Shown: positions 10,057 to 21,267 of the stretch, in pieces | How the letters are laid out: the number at the start of each line of letters is the position of its first letter | Position numbering within the stretch: the stretch's first letter is position 1 | Assembly (NCBI GenBank): GCA_032718475.1 | Contig: JAUCBJ010007594.1 | Location: forward strand, 1 to 64,000 | DNA: 64,000 nucleotides | DNA from: Nemertoderma westbladi | Lineage: Eukaryota; Xenacoelomorpha; Nemertodermatida; Nemertodermatidae | Reading direction: 5' to 3' | Notes under the pieces: generated by a model | Databases searched by the model: none | Told to the model about the DNA's origin: nothing | What the model saw: the letters and a program-made list of their open reading frames with translations, nothing else | Made by a program: the position numbers and the translations under genes

Positions 10057-11940
10057 TATAATACGAAATTAGTTCCGGTAGATATTGAGGACCTGTTCTA
10101 AGGTCCGGACTCCGGTTAAAATTATCCTCTGTATTATTTTAATAAAAAACCGACTTTGGCAAATGTCTTACCAAAAATAATGATAATAGATAGGTGGAGC
10201 GATAGTATTAGAAGACTTCTAAACAAGAAAAAAATTTTTGTCGCCAAATTAAATCACTTTATTTACACATTTAAAAAATTGCCTTAAAACTCTATTAAAA
10301 TCAAAATATTAGGTTTACGATAGTCAAAACTAGCTTAAAATGTTTGGAATAAGGTTTATAATCATTTTGACAGACAAAATTCTTTTACATAAACAACTAA
10401 AGATTTTATTACGAATTTATCATGATGACGTCATCATTTTTGTCTTTTATTAATAAAATGTCTCCTGATAAAAAGGAATCAAAATATTAAAATTTTGTCT
10501 GTCAAAAATTTTGGTATATGAAAATGTACAATGTGACCATTTTTCAGGAACTAAATATGAGTTTTACTTGATTTATAGAATTTTTTGTTGGAAAAATTCA
10601 AAAAAATGAAAAGTGGAGAAAATCGAGGTTAAAGTTTGAACCTTCCCAGCAAATTACAGTAGTCAGTCTCTATGTGACTGCCGATATGAATTAATCAAAA
10701 TAGTCATTTAGGAATGATTTAGGAAGCAGACAGCTGAAATTTTCACTATGGGGGTTTTCGCAGGACGTTGGCTGATTTCAATTCTGATGTCAGTTTTCAA
10801 GCTTGGACAAATCTACTCTGACTGTCTGGCTGTCTGTCGGAATGTCTGTCTGTCTGTTGGTTTGTCCGTCAAAATATAATAAAACACGCGAAACATCTAA
10901 AAATTGCTTTGGGGGTTTTCCATGTCGCTGATTTAAATTCCGATGTCAGACAGTTTTGCTTTTTGGTTAACTTTTGTCTGTCTATCCGTCAGTTTGGCTG
11001 TTCGAATGTCGGTCAACATACAAAAACACATTCCATCTAAAAATTTCATTATGGGGGTTTTCGTGGTCGCTGATTTCATTTCCTGTGTCAGTTTTGATGT
11101 TAGACAAAATCTAGTCTGTCTGTTTGTCAGGAAACACTTTTTTTAGGGAAAATGATGTTAATTTTATTTTTATGGAAACAAGCCATTGTATAACCGTCAT
11201 ATCTCCAAAACTAAACATGATGAGATTTCATAACATACATATTGGGATTCGCCATTAAATTCTGCACAACAATCGACTAAAATATGTTTTTTGATTTTTT
11301 TATCTTTAAAAAGTGGAGTCCCCCCAAGCATTTGTACGTTATCAGTGCCAATTTAAATTCAATATGTCTTATAACAGGTAGCCAGTGAAGCTGCTTTAAA
11401 GCTGTCGTTATTTGGTCTCGTTCCCGCAGAACACAAATTAGTCATGCTGAAGCATTTTGCACATATCACGTAAGGTACGATATGTAGGTACATATCGTAG
11501 AGAGTTAGTTAGATACATATTGTGTAAGGTCCACTATATAATGCTAAAAATACAGTATGTAGAGAGAGGAGAGCGTGGATACAAAGTAATCTAGTGTATT
11601 ATATGTATAGCCACAAGTATGAAAATTGGATGTATTGTGTAAGGGACGATAGAAAATGCATAGAATAATATGTATAAATAAACAATAAATTAAATATGTT
11701 GATAAAAATTTAAATAAATAATATAGCTACCAAAAGGAGAATTATGTATTCTGGAACTATAGGAAAAGTAACAAAAATTAATTCAATTAGGTTAAATTGA
11801 GAATAATAGGTAGAAATATTACAATATTACATAGAAATACCAGTTATGCCGCTGAAAGTAGAATAGATTAGCTACGTTTACTATTATAAAGCTGTGGGAA
11901 GGTGGTCATTATACCTGCACCCTTAGAAAGGGAGGTTACC
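10057..11940. repeat. Intronic DNA with ~140 bp satellite-like units at 10745-11130
   Basis: Three diverged units each contain a GGGGGTTTTC..GTCGCTGATTT segment (about 10750, 10908, 11052) followed by TCTG-rich DNA (CTGTCTGTC). The GGTTTTC..GCTGAT core also occurs in elements A, B, E and the 2.9 kb array. The rest (11130-11940) is AT-rich with no gene seen. Confidence 0.65.
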
Positions 11941-11964
11941 TCAGGTAACAATGGCGTAAAGAAA

Positions 11965-12630
11965 GATCAAGGCAATCAGAAAGCGGAAGAGTGTGGAGAC
12001 CTCGGAATCTTTGGTTATTGATTGGACAGTGAGACATCCCGAGGAGATCACGAGAGCGTACTACCAATGGCTGGCAATAAAGCATCCCGTGCAGGAAGAT
12101 ATATTAGTCGGAACCTATGGGACGCCAGGAGATGAGAGGATGTTTGGGATACCGAGGGAGGGGGGGGGGGGGGGGGGGATAAAGACGTGCCAAAGGGAGT
12201 GTGGAATTCCTTCATGGAGTCAATGGATGGAATGGGATACATGATAGACGACCTCGATGGGAAGACTGAGGAGATCATGAGTGATGAGAGAAGGAAGGTG
12301 ATGGGAAGGAGAGCATTTCAAGTGCAGATTGCGAGTCCGAACGGGAAGATCTTAATCTTTGATTTGGGGATGTAAGACTGCTCAGCCGATAAGTTAATCA
12401 ACAGATTACTGGTGGCTGTACAAAGAATCATTAAAGATCAAATGATAAAATATAGATCGCACATAGTGACGGACATGCGGGTTATGGTACTTCCAGTGGT
12501 GGATATCCTAGACTCACAGGTGCTACACATGGCGATGAATAGACCTCAAGGACTAGGGTTGATCAAAGCCAGTGACACGTGTTGGATGGTGGCAGTAGGA
12601 AACCTGATCAGGTTGATAACCCATAAACAA
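11965..12630 (+). pseudogene. Decayed coding block of unknown family, part 1
   Basis: A frame opens after a TAA at about 11956 and runs through SLVIDWTVRHPEEITRAYYQ and LVGTYGTPGDERMFGIPRE to a G homopolymer of about 20 (12160-12178). It resumes with DKDVPKGVWNSFMESMDGMG, MIDDLDGKTEEIM and GRRAFQVQIASPNGKI. There is one in-frame TAA at about 12373, then it continues DCSADKLINRLLVAVQRII to a stop at 12631-12633. Continuity across stops and normal amino acid composition argue for a once-real protein. I do not recognise the family; a retroelement Gag or a viral-like structural gene are possibilities only. Confidence 0.45.
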
Positions 12631-12633
12631 TGA

Positions 12634-13286
12634 ATATTGAATAAGGACAAGTTCTGGAAGGAGTTCGGGTGAGAACTCGCATCAATGATAAAATGGGAAA
12701 TGAGTCCGAAACAAGAGACCTTGTTTATATTCTAGGAAGGAACCTGTAGACTGGGCCAATGAAGATATATATTACATGAAGATTGGTGACTAATAGGTCT
12801 AGTCAACCTATTCGTCAAGTGGCAATAAAAAGGTACTATCTTAGTTTCCTTACAAACTGTGGAAATTTAACTTATGTAATTGGTCAAACAATTTCTAAGA
12901 TAGCACCTTTCTAATGAATTATTTAAAAAGGTGCTATCTCAGAAACTGTATAAGGGATAACTGAGGGATAACGGATAAGGTGATAACTTTCTAACCAATC
13001 ATTAGAAAGGCGCTATCTCAGGATACAACATAAAAGTTCTTTGATCGAGCCTTTTTAATGAATTTGTTAAAAAGGAGCTATCCTGGAATTCGTCAATATT
13101 CTAATTTCAATTACAATTTAATTGAATTTTCTGCATTTAATTTAAATCAAATCATTTAAATGTGATAATTTTCATAATAACCCACTATCAAAAATTATAT
13201 CTTCTTATGCGGAATTATATAGACTTTCACATGAAATGAATATCTAAATTTTTTGAAAAATTTTAGATAGCGCCTTTTTTTGCCAC
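12634..13286. other. Spacer with repeated CTATCTCAG-type sequences
   Basis: Short diverged repeats built round AAAAAGGTGCTATCTCAG occur at about 12828, 12926, 13004 and 13070. No gene was seen. It separates the two halves of the unidentified coding block. Confidence 0.45.
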
Positions 13287-14407
13287 ATGACATATTCGTC
13301 ACAGGTCTTCCGGAAGAGGCATATCATCTATAAGGTTGTTGAAGGGGTCCTCAACTACCAAGGTCAGAAGGAAGAAGATATGTTCTACAATCCGGAATAT
13401 CTGCTGTTGGACATTGGAGTGGACGACCCCAATGCCAGGAGGCATAAGGATGAGGAGGTGCGCATCCAGAACAAAGAGGAGGATGATGCGGAGCTAGCAA
13501 GATTTAGGGAGACGCTATATCGAGAAGATGAAAACAAGCTCAATGAGGATCAGGATACAGATTTCTCGATGTTCTATCCATCAGGCTCGAGTAACGACAT
13601 GGATTTTGGATCTCATCATCGATCTCAGGGTGGTTTGATAGAATCACGGAAAGGTGTGGATGCGGCCCAGTGGACTCCGTATTCTAACCTTCTGAGGTTA
13701 CAGGATATGACAGAGTAAAGGAGAATGGAGTGGACCCGGATGGAGACTGGGAGTCATCCATTCGATGGGATGTCAAGATGGTAGGTAGATCGTACACAGA
13801 CTGGCATGAGGGGTGGGCAATCCCCGAAGCAGGTGCTCACACATCTTGGGATTTGTCCCAACACCAAATGAGATAAACCGGATCATGAGATTTTGACCCA
13901 TCCGTGTCCACAAGTCAATTGCAACATGAGGAAGGGCTGATGATGCAACCAATGGAGAGAATGACAAAAGAAAACGTCAGGATATACCAACGTTTTAATA
14001 GACCAGGGAGGGAACGAGAAGATGGGGTAGATGAATTCGGGCGAACAATTTCGTTCGAAGGCAGCGACTATTGTGGTAGATGAACCCACAAGCAGCAGGA
14101 TTGTCTACATCAATACAAGACAGGGATAAAGTCTCTCTATTGTAAGAATATATGGGAAATCCAGAAGTTTCTCAGGGAGCATCTACCAAGATGGATGAGG
14201 GATACTATGAGGAGGACAGGGATGGGTTCAGGTGGAGGATGTAAAAAGGGACCATTGGCCAAACGGATATGCGGGGCATATGACTGGGAGGAAAGGAAGG
14301 ATAAGCTGAAGCAGAGAACTGCTGGATTACACGAGCGAGTTAAGTTGGGACTGGAGAGGTTGCGAAACATGGACTTGGAGGAAGGTCTGAAAAGGAAACT
14401 AGATTAG
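13287..14407 (+). pseudogene. Decayed coding block of unknown family, part 2
   Basis: A 143-codon frame (13287-13718) encodes a charged protein: VFRKRHIIYKVVEGVLNYQG, YNPEYLLLDIGVDD, then an acidic stretch EEDDAELARFRETLYRED and DFSMFYPSGSSNDMDFG. A further 70-codon frame at 14195-14407 is basic (WEERKDKLKQR, LERLRNMDLEEGLKRKLD). The section between (13719-14194) is broken in all frames. No known domain was recognised. Strand and spacing suggest it belongs with 11965-12630. Confidence 0.4.
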
Positions 14408-15106
14408 ATATATGCAGGTAGGAACATTAATATTACTTACATTGTACATCTTTGAAATTGTAAACAAATATTGTTATTATTATTAAGTGAGCGAAGGTTG
14501 CTATTTTGCTCAGAATAGAATCTGCTTATGATGTAGCTACTGTAGGTACCTGTTGAGTGTGTTGTATATTGCCAATAAAAGGTATGTTTATCTGCAACTC
14601 TCCCCCTCCTTTTTAGGTCCACGTAGCAAGACCTCTAGTATTCACTCCGTTGTTGGTGTTATGGTGTTCTTGTTGTTAATTTACAGTTGGGTTTTAGTTT
14701 TATAAAAGTTTAGTTTAGTTTAGATATTTTTAGCTTCAAACGGAGCAGTGTCAAATTTGGTAAAGCTTTGGACTTGGAATCTCTAGGCCTACATGCCGAG
14801 TTCAATCCCACTTTTCGGTGAATATTTTTGGTAGTAAGATTGGTAGTAAGCCATTCAAGGAGGCAGTTAATGCGTTAGTAGGGACCTGCGTGATTTCGCG
14901 CTTGTTTATGTTGTGCTTTGTATACAAATGATGAACTGATGGCGGACCCCATGTAGACCCTACCGTAGTTTTTCTTTCTACCTACTGTATACAATTAAAT
15001 CTATTATAAAATTTATCCAAAAATTAAGATTTGTGCCTGCCTACCCTGATATACACTCGCCTACCCAACTATAAAATCCTGGCTACGGGCCTGATATAGG
15101 ATTAGG
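14408..15106. other. Intronic DNA, no gene seen
   Basis: AT-rich DNA without splice-flanked exons, ending where the LINE reading frame opens. Confidence 0.5.
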
Positions 15107-16021
15107 CCTCACATAGAGAAACTACTGTGTAAGAGCCAAAACGGATTTCGACCAAGTAGATCAATAATAGCTCAGATACTTGCACTACGGAGACTGATTG
15201 AAGGAATTAAGTCGAAGAATCTCCCCGCAGTCATGACTTTTGTGGACTACAAGAAGGCATTCGACTCCATCCATAGAGGCAAATTGCTTGAAATCCTAAG
15301 TGCTTATGAAATACCAGAAGTACTTGTTGCTGGCATTGCATTGTTATATTGTGACACAGAAGCGCAGGTACTGCCACCATATGGTGAAACTGAGTTTTTC
15401 TCAATCCTGGCTGGGGTATTGCAAGGTGACACATTAGCACCATTACTATTTGTAATTGTGCTCTATTATGAAATGAGGACAGCCACAAAGGGTGAAGACT
15501 TGGGATTCACACTTGAAGAACGCAGAAGTAGTAGATATCCGGCTACTACAGTCACAGACACCGAATTTGCGGATGACATCGCCCTGCTCTCTAATACTCT
15601 AGCAGATGCACAGCTTCTACTGAATAAAGTGGAGAGTGCTGCCAAGGAGGTTGGATTGCATATAAATGGTACCAAGACCGAATTCATGACCTTTAATGTT
15701 GATGGAATCTTGACAACCATTGACGATAATCAACTAAGGAAGGTTGACGATTTCCAGTACCTTCGATCATGGATAGAGAGTAGCAAAAAGGACATAAAAG
15801 TTAGGAAAGCAAATGCTTGGGTAGCTCTATCAAAAATGGATACCATCTGGAAATCAGATCTATCCAGGCTCCTGATGACTAAGTTCTTTCGATCCACAGT
15901 GGAAAGTGTATTTTTATACGGGGGTGAGACCTGGACAATGACTAAATCACTTGAACAACGAATTGATGGTTGCCACACAAGACTACTAAGGGCAGCCCTA
16001 AACATCAGCTGGAGACAAAAC

Positions 16022-16655
16022 GGCACCACTGTGGAGTGGGTCACCATTTTAATTTTTTTTTATTGTGTTTTTTAACCGATATTATAAGTGTACTAAGTTT
16101 ATTTAAATATTGTTTCCAACTACAACACAATTCTAGAACGTTTATATTCATTTCATATTTTAAAGATTCATTTGTGTTTTTTGACATTATGAGTACAAAC
16201 ATTCAAAGACATTTATATTCGAGACAGTCCACTGATTTAAATATTATAGAAATTTCCCAAAATTTAAAAGATGAGGGGAGTGCGATAACATTTGCACAAT
16301 CCTGTGGCCTGTTACCCATACCCACTAGTAAAAGTTCTTGCAAACATGTTGGTTGTAGCTACTCTGCCCACATTTTTAGACGTACAAAACACGGAGGTAC
16401 TTGTCTAATGTGGCGTTGCAAAGGGCCACAAAGACACCAATTATCGGCAAGAAACGGGACGTGGTTTGGTGCATCTAAACTACTAGTATCCCAGATTCTA
16501 TGGATTACGTTTATCCATTCAAATTATTATTATCGTTTATCCAAATTCACTTATTCTAATAAACAAAACTAATGTTTATAGTGTGTGTAAAAAATAGTAA
16601 ATATATAATTGTATAAAATTAAAAAATAAATGGTGACCCACTCCACAGTGGTGCC
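16022..16655 (+). mobile_element. Merlin-type DNA transposon, internally truncated
   Basis: The ends are perfect 28 bp inverted repeats starting GGCACCACTGTGGAGTGGGT. They are flanked by a perfect 9 bp target duplication AGACAAAAC (16013-16021 and 16656-16664). Ends starting GG, an 8-9 bp duplication and the IS1016-like zinc ribbon inside are diagnostic of Merlin. At 634 bp it lacks room for a full transposase and is non-autonomous. Confidence 0.9.
16189..16572 (+). pseudogene. N-terminal zinc-ribbon fragment of a Merlin/IS1016-like transposase
   Basis: From an ATG at 16189 the product reads MSTNIQRHLYSRQSTDLNII, then GSAITFAQSCGLLP, a CKHVGC knuckle, MWRCKGPQRHQLSARNGTWF and SKLLVSQIL. This is the usual zinc ribbon followed by the R.GTWF..SKL helix region of the family. 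The second metal pair is imperfect (C-x5-H instead of CxxC-like spacing). The catalytic DDE core is absent; the frame then runs into unrelated AT-rich sequence and stops. Confidence 0.75.
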
Positions 16656-16941
16656 AGACAAAACATGACAAACGCCGAGCTTTATGGTACAATACCACCT
16701 GTATCAACCACCCTCCGTGAACGCAGATTAAGATTCAGTGGGCACTGCTGGCGAAGTAAAGACGAGGTCATTTTTCTGGCAACCAACTCATGGAAAGCGT
16801 AGTCGTCGACGACCGGCCATAACATATATAGATCAACTTGAAAGGGATACTGAACTTGAGAGAAACGAAATTGCGACAACTATGGAGAATCGGGAAGCCC
16901 AGAAGGATCTCATTTCCACTGTCCGAGTTCGCTCGACCTAG

Positions 16942-17596
16942 TAGTAGTAGTATGGATATTAGTTTTGTGTATATAATATGTTGTAACCTCATTATTAGCC
17001 AGTTGTGTGAGCATTTTAGATAGGATGTATCGAACTAGTTTGTACCTGTCATTCAGTAGTCATTAAGAGTCATCTAGTACAGTTATTATTCAGCATCAGA
17101 TCTATATTCAATTACATTAACAATTTCCTTTATCAATGAACAATTCAACGTTTTTTAAATTTTAGAATTTAATATTACTACTCTATAACCAAAACCAAAA
17201 AATTAAAATAATGTTGCCAAAATATAATATTAAAAATACAGTTCTGGAATATGTTGTAGAGGAAACAGGCACTGTTAAATGGAAATGAGCGGTGTAGAGG
17301 AATATTTTTACATAAAATTCCCAAAAGTTCAGAAGCGAATATCTCAGGATGCCCAAAGGGTCACCCAGGCTTATTTTAACTGGAAAATAATGCTCTTCAA
17401 GATTTGCTATAGATTTGCAGTTTCGCAAACAATGGTCATGGACTCTAACTGGCGTGAGTCTACTATAGGCATAATGGTTTACATGTAAATTAAGCACTTT
17501 TTCGAGAAGCACTGGAAATACTAGTTAATTAGATTATAAAATTAATTTCGAACGTTAAGTTAGAACGTTATAATATTGAGATATTTTATCATTCAG
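16942..17596. other. Intronic DNA up to the EGF exon
   Basis: AT-rich. A short open stretch at 17279-17490 has no recognised domain and is not flanked by convincing splice sites. The acceptor for the next exon is TTTTATCATTCAG at 17584-17596. Confidence 0.5.
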
Positions 17597-17722
17597 ATAT
17601 TAATGAATGTTCAACTGATACTCATAATTGTGATACTAATGCAAGCTGCACAAATACTATGGATGGATTCATTTGTGAATGTAATGTTGGCTATTATGGC
17701 GATGGTGTATGGTATTGCGATG
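17597..17722 (+). CDS. Host exon: calcium-binding EGF module 1
   Basis: The exon lies between ATTCAG and G|GTAAGT and is 126 bp, phase 1-1. It encodes DINECSTDTHNCDTNASC, then TNTMDGFICECNVGYYGDG and WYCD. All six cysteines are present. The D-I-N-E start and the C.NT.G.F.C.C core are the calcium-binding EGF signature. Such modules form rods and bind ligands outside the cell. The insertion VWY before the last cysteine is unusual; most modules have a shorter loop there. The exon is close to that at 55665. Confidence 0.85.
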
Positions 17723-17879
17723 GTAAGTTACTCTTGTAATAAATTTAAATATGGAAAGAATTTTGATGCTATCAATGTAAATTAAATAAATTATTGAATT
17801 ATTTCATTGATTTACTTATATATGATTCTACACACCCTGTTTATGAAACTATCTACTATGTGATAAATATAATGTAATA

Positions 17880-18570
17880 ATTATTTCCCTTTCATGGTCT
17901 TCGGTCCATCCTCAGCGCACCCAACACACAATTTTCACTTCACTGGTGGCGCACCATTCTTTTGTGTCATAAACCCCAACATTAGTCTCAATGTTCTCCA
18001 GCTTGATGGTGGAAGCGGGAAATACACGGAAGAGGATAAGGAAATCCAGAAAGTTAAGGCCTCCAAAATAAGGGATGTCTAAAGTTCTAAGGCTCTATAT
18101 GATATCCGGTGCCTTCCCCATCCCTGATGACAAGATGTTCCATCATTTAATTGTTTGGAGCTCTTCCATGAAGAAACTCACCAATTAAGTTCTGGTACTC
18201 TGAACTTCATGAGATGGAAGCTTCACCTCCCAATCATGAAATAAAACACGCAGGAATCCCTACTCGCCGAATATAGTGTGTTAGAAGCAAAGGGAGTATT
18301 TCTTGGTTGTATGGGGACAATTGGAAAACGGCCGTACGGTCAAACCCGACAGTTCCATTTATCAGCTTAATCCGGTTATGGGGAAAGATAAACTGATATG
18401 GCAAATGTATGGCAATTGCGCTGATTGAATACGACATCAAGTATCTGGTGATTATCCTTGGAGCCTCCCATCTGGCTAAACTTTTAATACATCAATGTTA
18501 TCAGGATAATCTACATGCCGGACAGAACTGGCCAATATCCAGCAGAAATACTGGATAATACGGATCCAGC
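17880..18570. other. Degenerate coding-like DNA, unidentified
   Basis: Both strands contain open stretches with ordinary amino acid composition (+ 17894-18079; - 18440-18234 with HLPYQFIFPHNRIKLINGTV). Frames are broken and no family was recognised. A short YYPVFLLDIG stretch on the minus strand (about 18560) faintly resembles YNPEYLLLDIG in the 13.3 kb block. Confidence 0.25.
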
Positions 18571-18577
18571 CCATTAA

Positions 18578-18835
18578 CCCTATTAGTACCAGGCTATAAA
18601 ATGTTGTACAAATACAGGGGGGGGGGGGGGGGGGGGGGGGTCATATTGACCCATCCTTCTAAAATCAACAAATTTTTACGGAAACTGTTTTGTTTGTACG
18701 TAGGTATCACTAGTCTGGATCCGACCGAAAATAAAAATTTCGAAAAAATGTACACTGGGGTGCAAAATACATGAACATAAAATACATATTCTAAAGTTTC
18801 AGTTTCCGTCAATTCGGGTTCGATGACCCCTACTA
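18578..18835. mobile_element. Left end of a TTAA element related to element E (element C)
   Basis: TTAA (18574-18577) is followed by CCCTATTAGTACCAGGCTAT, a G-run of about 22 and TCATATTGACCC. The same order and text opens element E at 36738. It is truncated before the gypsy fragment; no right end was found. Confidence 0.65.
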
Positions 18836-18919
18836 TTTATATGGCCACTACATGGCTCCCCCAGAACCTGAATTAATAAAAATAGTCCGGCTGCCGGATG
18901 GCCCGCCAACTTCGAGTTG

Positions 18920-19255
18920 CTATGGTAGTTTGCGGTGGGTCGGGTGAGTTGCAGAGACTGGGGGAGGGAGGTCCGGGGGTGTCACTGTAGGTGGTCGACC
19001 ACAACGCGGTGGGACGGCCACAGTGATGGGTTCATCGATAGCGAGGTGGGCCGGTTTGAGTCTGTCGATGGAGACAGTCTCATGATGCCCGCCCACCTCG
19101 ATGACGAACGTCTTTGGGCCATGCTGTACAACCTTGTACGACCTGGTGTAGGGCCGCTGTAAAGAAGCACGGTGAGCAACGGTGCGCAGGAAGGCATAAT
19201 CACTGGTGGTTATTTGTGACGGCACTGACGAGTTTGTGGGTGTGCTAAGCCACAA
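18920..19255 (-). pseudogene. C-terminal integrase tail of a Ty3/gypsy retrotransposon
   Basis: The minus-strand frame contains RPYTRSYKVVQHGPKTFVIE and GGHHETVSIDRLKPAHL, the SH3-like/GPY-F type tail that ends gypsy Pol proteins, followed by a proline-rich end. The catalytic integrase core, RT and LTRs are not present, so this is a short fragment. Confidence 0.75.
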
Positions 19256-21267
19256 CTTACAGGGGTGAAATCTTACAGCACAGAAGGTTCGCCATGTCCT
19301 GCAATTGTCTGATTGTTACAGTTGAAAAATTGTGAATACTATAAACTGATATAATTGTATTGAAATTATTGCTTGTACAAAAACAGATATGTTGAGATAG
19401 ATATATTGATGTATAGAAACTGGTACATGAATGTCAGACATCAGAATGTCAGAATGTTACAGTTACATAATATATCGGACTTTACAAATACTGTAACAGC
19501 ACAGCATATAACTATATAAAGTAACCAATCTAAACTATAGAACAACTATAACTAAGAACTATCAACTATAATAAGAAATATAATGAGAACTATGCCTGTA
19601 TGCTACTATACTATACTATATTACATGTATTATACTACTATACTATTGAAAGATCATGGAGCTTCCTACCCCTGATTGACTGCTTCCGGTGTCTGACTGT
19701 ATGTATGCATGCAGTACGTCAGTACTGCAGTACCCGTATGATGTTCTGACTGCTGATCAATAATAATGATGCCAGCTAGGCAGACAGATTCCTGATATTA
19801 CGGAGGTTGGGATGGATAAGCCAATCAGGGAACAGGACAGTAATCCTACCTTATAAGGTAATACAAACATAAGGTTGCGTGCGCTGTCTCTATTATAAGG
19901 AGACAGCTGGTAATAAAATGCACAAATAGAAATATATGTGGGGCGAGTCATAAACTATGAAAAGCTCTAAGGCAATATAATATTCTTAGTTAAAGATAAT
20001 AAAGATATTGTAACTCTCTATATAAATGCATAATAGGTAGTTGACATCCCCACACCCACGACAGTGGCTTAGGGCCGCTGCCGTAACTATAAATTACGAC
20101 ATAATATGTACATATATAATATATAATGCACAATGAAAGGACATATAAAGTAATAATGTGAAATCAAACTCAAATAAAGTCACATAATATTTATATCTTT
20201 ACAAATGTCGGTTGGTGCTTTTGACTAGTTTTAAAATCTCACAATTGATTAAACAAATTATAAACTAAAACTCAGCTCAAAATGCACAAATAAATGCCAT
20301 TCTTATATATAGAAACTCTACTAATTTATATAGATTACTTTCAATGAAAATAATTACCGTAATTCATAGTAATAATGTTTCTTAGTAAGTTAAGACATAC
20401 TTAATAACAATATAAGTCCATAGATAAGATTAAATTGAGAAACGGTAATTTAAATATTCACCAAGGAGTATTAAAGAGAGCAAAAATGAATACGAAAATA
20501 CGAAAGAAAATACCATGAAATAACTATATATAACATCAATATAGTCATCAATCTATTATTACTAATTATAATCGAAGTACATCAATCATCGTAATGTTAG
20601 TGATATTTAACTGCTTTGATCGACTTTATTCCCAAACATCGAGTAACAAGTATAAAACGAGTTGTATATAAACACTAAATCCATTATCGTCAACAAACAT
20701 AAATTAAATATTCAGGGTAGAGGGATTGGGTTCAGAATGGGGTAAGGGACAAGATAGACCAGGGGGGGGGGGGGGGGGGGCAAAATGGAAAGGGAAAAGA
20801 GGGACAGGAAGAACGATACGAGAGGAATAGGCTGGACAGTGGACAGGGAAAATAAAGATGTCATATCAACAATGGAGTGCGCGCATCCTGGGGGGCCCAC
20901 ACACCCGTGAAACGTCACGGGAGGATAGATAAGGGAATATCAATTGTATAATAATAAAACTGTATTCATTATGTAGATTGCATGCATATCCATCCAATCC
21001 ATCCAAAAATTCACATCTATATAAATAATAGAATATCGTTATATCATTAAGTCGTATCCATATCCATATCGTATCATTATCATTATCAATCAGCATATAT
21101 AAATATATAAGTATATAAAATAATGAATTTAGTAACGGTAATTATAACATCATCATTTGGGTATAATCCATTAGTAATTGTTGACCATATATCATTACAG
21201 GGTTGTATATAACTTGAGTATATTATGTATAATATATATATATATATATAAATTAGAGTAGATATCT
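19256..21267. other. AT-rich non-coding DNA with a G-run and a TA microsatellite
   Basis: No gene was seen. It includes a run of about 19 G at 20763-20781 and an alternating AT run at 21230-21251. It could include the unresolved 3' end or LTR of the BEL/Pao element. Confidence 0.45.

Larger units (their letters stand above)
15107..16941 (+). pseudogene. Non-LTR retrotransposon reverse transcriptase, split by a Merlin element
   Basis: The frame opens at about 15107 inside the RT fingers (QNGFRPSRSIIAQILALRRL) and includes motif A (FVDYKKAFDSIHRGK), motif B (GVLQGDTLAPLL), the catalytic EFADDIALLS and the thumb (VGLHINGTKTEFM). It is open to 16021, where the Merlin insertion begins. After 16655 the same frame resumes (MTNAELYGTIPP, RERRLRFSGHCWRSKDE), and a frameshift near 16770 leads into the tail WQPTHGKRSRRRP..IDQLERDTELERNEI ending at 16941. 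The N-terminal endonuclease is missing (5' truncation). It is sense to the host gene. The exact clade was not determined. Confidence 0.85.

Noticed and set aside
9777-10061. ORFs with repeated FIPYFFQ or EKIWNKL
   Set aside because: Direct translation of the 21 bp minisatellite.
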